Assembly: GCF_025264625.1 (NCBI RefSeq) | Contig: NZ_CP093313.1 | Span: forward strand, 4,712,001-4,776,000 | Direction: 5' to 3' | From: Occallatibacter riparius | GTDB taxonomy: Bacteria; Acidobacteriota; Terriglobia; Terriglobales; Acidobacteriaceae | DNA: 64,000 nt | Shown: one piece after another, positions 61,246 to 64,000 of the stretch | Layout: every line of letters begins with the position of its first letter | Position numbering within the stretch: the first letter of the stretch is position 1 | Program-made: the position numbers and the translations under genes | The notes under the pieces: model-generated | Database searches by the model: none | What the model was told of the DNA's origin: nothing | The model's input: only the letters and a program-made list of their open reading frames with translations

Positions 61246-62613
61246 ATGAGTACCACGAGTACTGAGCACAGCACCCAGGCAATCACTCACTTGCGCAAGC
61301 CTGAACGCAGCTTCTGGCAGATCTGGAACATGAGCTTCGGCTTCCTTGGAATCCAGTTCGGCTGGGGCTTGCAAATGGCCAACATGAGCGCCATTTATGA
61401 ATATCTGGGGGCCGAGGCTCACCAGATACCGATCCTGTGGCTGGCCGCTCCCCTCACAGGCCTGCTGGTTCAGCCCATCATCGGGCAGGCGAGCGACCGC
61501 ACCTGGGGTCCTCTCGGCCGGCGCCGGCCCTACTTCCTCGCTGGAGCGATCCTCAGTTCGCTGATGCTCGTTCTCATGCCCAACAGTTCTTCCCTCTGGA
61601 TGGCGGCCGGCATGCTCTGGATCCTCGATGCCTCCATCAACATCAGCATGGAGCCTTTCCGCGCTTTCGTGGCCGACATCCTGCCTGAAGGCCAGCGAAC
61701 ATCCGGTTTCGCCATGCAGAGCCTGTTCATCGGGCTCGGCGCAGTCATAGCGTCCGCGATGCCGTGGCTGCTCACCAACGTCTTTCACATGCAGCAGGCC
61801 GCAGGAGACACGCACGCCATTCCCACCACCGTGCGAGTCTCCTTCTACATCGGGGCAGTCGCATTCATGGGCGCCGTCTTGTGGACCATCTTCACCACAA
61901 AGGAGTATCCGCCCGAGGACGTCGACGCATTTCGCAAAGCCAAAGCCCGGAAAGCGGGGCTCGCGGCCAACGCAAAGGAAATCTTCGCGGCTATCGCAGA
62001 AATGCCTCAGACCATGCGCAGGCTCGGCCCCGTGCAGCTATTCACATGGTTGGGACTGTTCTGCATGTGGCTCTACTTCCCGGTTGCTGTAGCTCGTAAC
62101 GTATTCGGCGCAGAAGACCCCAGCTCCCCGCTTTACAAGGAGGGAGTGGAATGGGGTGGCATCTGCTTTGCCCTCTATTCCGCCGTCTGCTTCGGCTTCT
62201 CGTTCATATTGCCAATCCTGGCTCGGAAGCTCGGACGCAAATCTACGCACATCCTCTGCCTGGTCTGCGGCGCCGCCGGCCTCTCGTCAGTGGCCGTGAT
62301 CCACGACAAATACCTTCTCCTGCTCACTATGGTCGGAGTCGGTATCGCTTGGGCCAGCACCCTGTCGATGCCCTATGCTCTGCTCGCCGCCTCTCTGCCG
62401 CCGCAGCGAACCGGCGTCTACATGGGGATATTCAATTTCTTCATCGTGACGCCGGAGATTCTCGCGTCTCTCTTCTTCGGATGGCTGATGCTCCACCTTC
62501 TCAACAACAACCGGATCCTCGCAGTCATTGCGGGTGGCGGGTTCATGCTTGTCGCTGCAGTACTCATGCTCCGCGTAAACGATCCGCGAATCCTTAGTGT
62601 GGAGGACGTCTAG
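61246..62613 (+). CDS. MFS sugar transporter (GPH/SLC45-like)
   Basis: The 455-residue protein has twelve hydrophobic helices. The first loop motif is PIIGQASDRTWGPLGRRRPY, which carries the D-R-(x)n-GRRRP signature of the SLC45/GPH sucrose and disaccharide permeases. Its start, FWQIWNMSFGFLGIQFGWGLQ, is typical of that group. It should take up a disaccharide such as sucrose or maltose with protons. No glycosidase gene lies next to it. Confidence 0.9.
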   Translation: MSTTSTEHSTQAITHLRKPERSFWQIWNMSFGFLGIQFGWGLQMANMSAIYEYLGAEAHQIPILWLAAPLTGLLVQPIIGQASDRTWGPLGRRRPYFLAGAILSSLMLVLMPNSSSLWMAAGMLWILDASINISMEPFRAFVADILPEGQRTSGFAMQSLFIGLGAVIASAMPWLLTNVFHMQQAAGDTHAIPTTVRVSFYIGAVAFMGAVLWTIFTTKEYPPEDVDAFRKAKARKAGLAANAKEIFAAIAEMPQTMRRLGPVQLFTWLGLFCMWLYFPVAVARNVFGAEDPSSPLYKEGVEWGGICFALYSAVCFGFSFILPILARKLGRKSTHILCLVCGAAGLSSVAVIHDKYLLLLTMVGVGIAWASTLSMPYALLAASLPPQRTGVYMGIFNFFIVTPEILASLFFGWLMLHLLNNNRILAVIAGGGFMLVAAVLMLRVNDPRILSVEDV

Positions 62614-62647
62614 AGCAGACTAAGATTCTCACCATTGGCAGGCCGGC

Positions 62648-62686
62648 GCCCATCCTTGACGCCATCTTCTCGCATCACGGATGGGC
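62648..62686. terminator. inverted repeat between converging genes, terminator-like
   Basis: GCCCATCC at 62648-62655 pairs with GGATGGGC at 62679-62686 between the transporter and SDR ends. There is no T-run. Confidence 0.35.
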
Positions 62687-62707
62687 AACCTTCGACCGAA
62701 ATCTCAC

Positions 62708-63448
62708 CTACGCCGCAAATCCACCATCAATCAGCAACGAAGCGCCCGTAATGTATCCGGCCTCCGGACCCGCCAGGTACGCCGTCATCGCCGCAATCTC
62801 ATCCGCATGTGCGTAGCGTTTCATTGCCAACAAGCCAAGCATGACTTCTGCAAAAGCCCCGCTCGCCGGATTCGCCTCCGTATCCACCGGCCCCGGCTGA
62901 ATATTGTTCACCGTGATCTTCCGCTCGCCCAAATCGCGCGCCAGCCCCTTCGTAAAGCTCGCCACCGCTCCCTTCGTCAGCGCGTAAATCGATCCGCCCT
63001 GGAACGGCATCCTCTCGCTGTTCACTGACCCGATCGTGATGATCCGCCCACCGTCCGGCATATGCCGCAACGCCTCCTGGACCGCCGTAAAAACACTCTT
63101 CACATTGATTGAGAGCGCCCTCTCGAAATCATCTGCCGGATAGTCAGCGATCGTTCCCAGCGCTAGAACGCCCGCGTTGTTGACCAGAATGTCAATCTTC
63201 CCAAACTCCTTCGCCGCCTTCTGCACCGCCTCCCGCACAGCCGCTTGGTCCGCCGCATCCGCCTTGATCGCAATCGCCTTGCCGCCGTCCTTTACGATCC
63301 CGTCCACAACCGCCTGCGCCCGATCTGGTGAAGAACTATACGTGATCGCGACCGCGGCCCCTTCTTTCGCCAGTCGCTTCGCAATGGCCGCGCCAATTCC
63401 GCGCGACGCCCCCGTAACAATCGCCGACTTTCCCGCCAGTGTCGCCAT
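62708..63448 (-). CDS. short-chain dehydrogenase/reductase (SDR)
   Basis: The 246-residue NAD(P)-dependent oxidoreductase has the coenzyme motif VTGASRGIGAAIAKRL, the NNAG motif (ILVNNAGVLALG) and the catalytic Tyr-x3-Lys in SIYALTKGAVASF. The classical ending is ITGASLLIDGGFAA. I start at ATG 63448 because GGAGG lies 8 bases before; ATGs at 63454 and 63520 are in frame. The substrate is unknown. It resembles FabG-like reductases but has no fatty-acid genes nearby. Confidence 0.9.
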   Translation of the reverse strand: MATLAGKSAIVTGASRGIGAAIAKRLAKEGAAVAITYSSSPDRAQAVVDGIVKDGGKAIAIKADAADQAAVREAVQKAAKEFGKIDILVNNAGVLALGTIADYPADDFERALSINVKSVFTAVQEALRHMPDGGRIITIGSVNSERMPFQGGSIYALTKGAVASFTKGLARDLGERKITVNNIQPGPVDTEANPASGAFAEVMLGLLAMKRYAHADEIAAMTAYLAGPEAGYITGASLLIDGGFAA

Positions 63449-63632
63449 TCTCATCTCCTCCAACTCGTCTCTTATTTCTGGAGCCACCCGTAAAGCAATA
63501 TCGATTCCGCTTATTCTCAAGCCTGAGTTTCAGTTACGTTGTGGAATTCTTGCGAATTGTTGGTGGCCAGATCGCATTTAAGCGCTGACTTGCTCTCTCG
63601 CTGCCGCGCCAACTCGCTGCTAGAATTCAGCT

Positions 63633-64000
63633 ATGCGCGTAACCGTTGGCGTCTCAGGAGGCATCGCTGCCTACAAGGCCGCAGAGCTGGTCCGCGAACT
63701 GCAGCGTCAGGCTCTTGAAGTTCACGTAGTGATGACAGAAGCTGCCTGCAAGTTCGTGCAGCCGCTCACCTTCGCTGCACTCAGCGGGCACAAGGTCATC
63801 ACCGGCCTGTGGGACGACTCCGACTCCGCTCAGGGTTCCTACGAATCCTCCATCGAGCACATCGGCGAAGCTCAGTGGGCCGACGCCCTCGTCGTCGCCC
63901 CCGCTACCGCCGACACCCTCGCCAAATTCGCCCACGGCATCGCCGATAATTTCCTCACCACCATGTACCTCGCCACCAAGGCACCGGTCCTCGTCGCTCC
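63633..64000 (+). CDS. coaBC: phosphopantothenoylcysteine decarboxylase/synthetase (partial, C-terminus outside window)
   Basis: The visible 122 residues begin RVTVGVSGGIAAYKAAELVREL, the flavin-binding start of the CoaC domain, and include VVMTEAACKFVQPLTFAALSG. The segment APATADTLAKFAHGIADN with its conserved Asn also lies in the flavoprotein domain. CoaBC makes 4'-phosphopantetheine for coenzyme A. The CoaB half should lie beyond the window edge. It commonly follows gmk-rpoZ; here it is separated from them. Confidence 0.92.
   Translation, partial: MRVTVGVSGGIAAYKAAELVRELQRQALEVHVVMTEAACKFVQPLTFAALSGHKVITGLWDDSDSAQGSYESSIEHIGEAQWADALVVAPATADTLAKFAHGIADNFLTTMYLATKAPVLVA

Overview
The window reads as one piece of a large, GC-rich chromosome, most likely from an Acidobacteriota member of the Terriglobia/Acidobacteriaceae type. 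This placement is an inference. It rests on the mix of many exported proteins of unknown function, multiheme cytochromes, a secreted GH2 enzyme, an S41 peptidase, a LytS-like kinase, and the overall gene style. No rRNA or tRNA gene, insertion sequence, phage module or CRISPR array was recognised.

Layout. 1-3.8 kb: the end of a pyridine-nucleotide disulfide oxidoreductase and a three-gene redox membrane operon (DsbD/TauE-like protein, polyferredoxin, small anchored protein). 3.9-12.9 kb (+ strand): M20 peptidase, MobA, an orphan MlaF-like ATPase, a sugar phosphotransferase, NadE, a DsbA-like protein, a heptaheme cytochrome and an exported LolA-like protein. 12.9-21.7 kb (- strand): an orphan secretin coupled to a HAD phosphatase, a Fis-type HTH protein, CvpA, PurC, two tandem acyltransferases and TpiA. 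A strongly foldable stand-alone RNA candidate lies on the + strand at 17.80-18.04 kb, opposite to its neighbours. 22-30.6 kb: an exported protein, a LytS-like kinase, RibA, small membrane and DinB proteins, a Tat-exported GH2 beta-galactosidase and a P-loop kinase.

30.9-48.3 kb is a glycolysis-rich stretch. GapA, RidA and Pgk lie on +, GpmI and Eno on -, and TpiA is 10 kb to the left; all are interleaved with unknown exported or membrane proteins. 48.4-51.7 kb is a tight three-gene operon for a periplasmic sugar or alcohol dehydrogenase: a Tat-lipoprotein small subunit, a GMC flavoprotein and a membrane nonaheme cytochrome. 51.9-55.8 kb carries an MsbA-like exporter followed by the conserved yicC-gmk-rpoZ block. 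Its usual partner coaBC begins only at 63.6 kb, after about 7.8 kb of accessory genes (phosphoesterase, S41 peptidase, SYLF protein, sugar transporter, SDR).

Structures beyond genes: short tandem arrays with a strict 7-base period at five intergenic sites; three CRP/FNR-like palindromes upstream of purC or the RNA candidate, eno, and the GMC operon; several intrinsic terminators; a hairpin that would bury the ribosome-binding site of the SYLF gene; and a change of GC skew from G-rich to C-rich on the + strand between about 15 and 26 kb. The strongest candidates for something undescribed are the structured RNA at 17.8 kb, the heptamer arrays, and the GMC/nonaheme respiratory operon.
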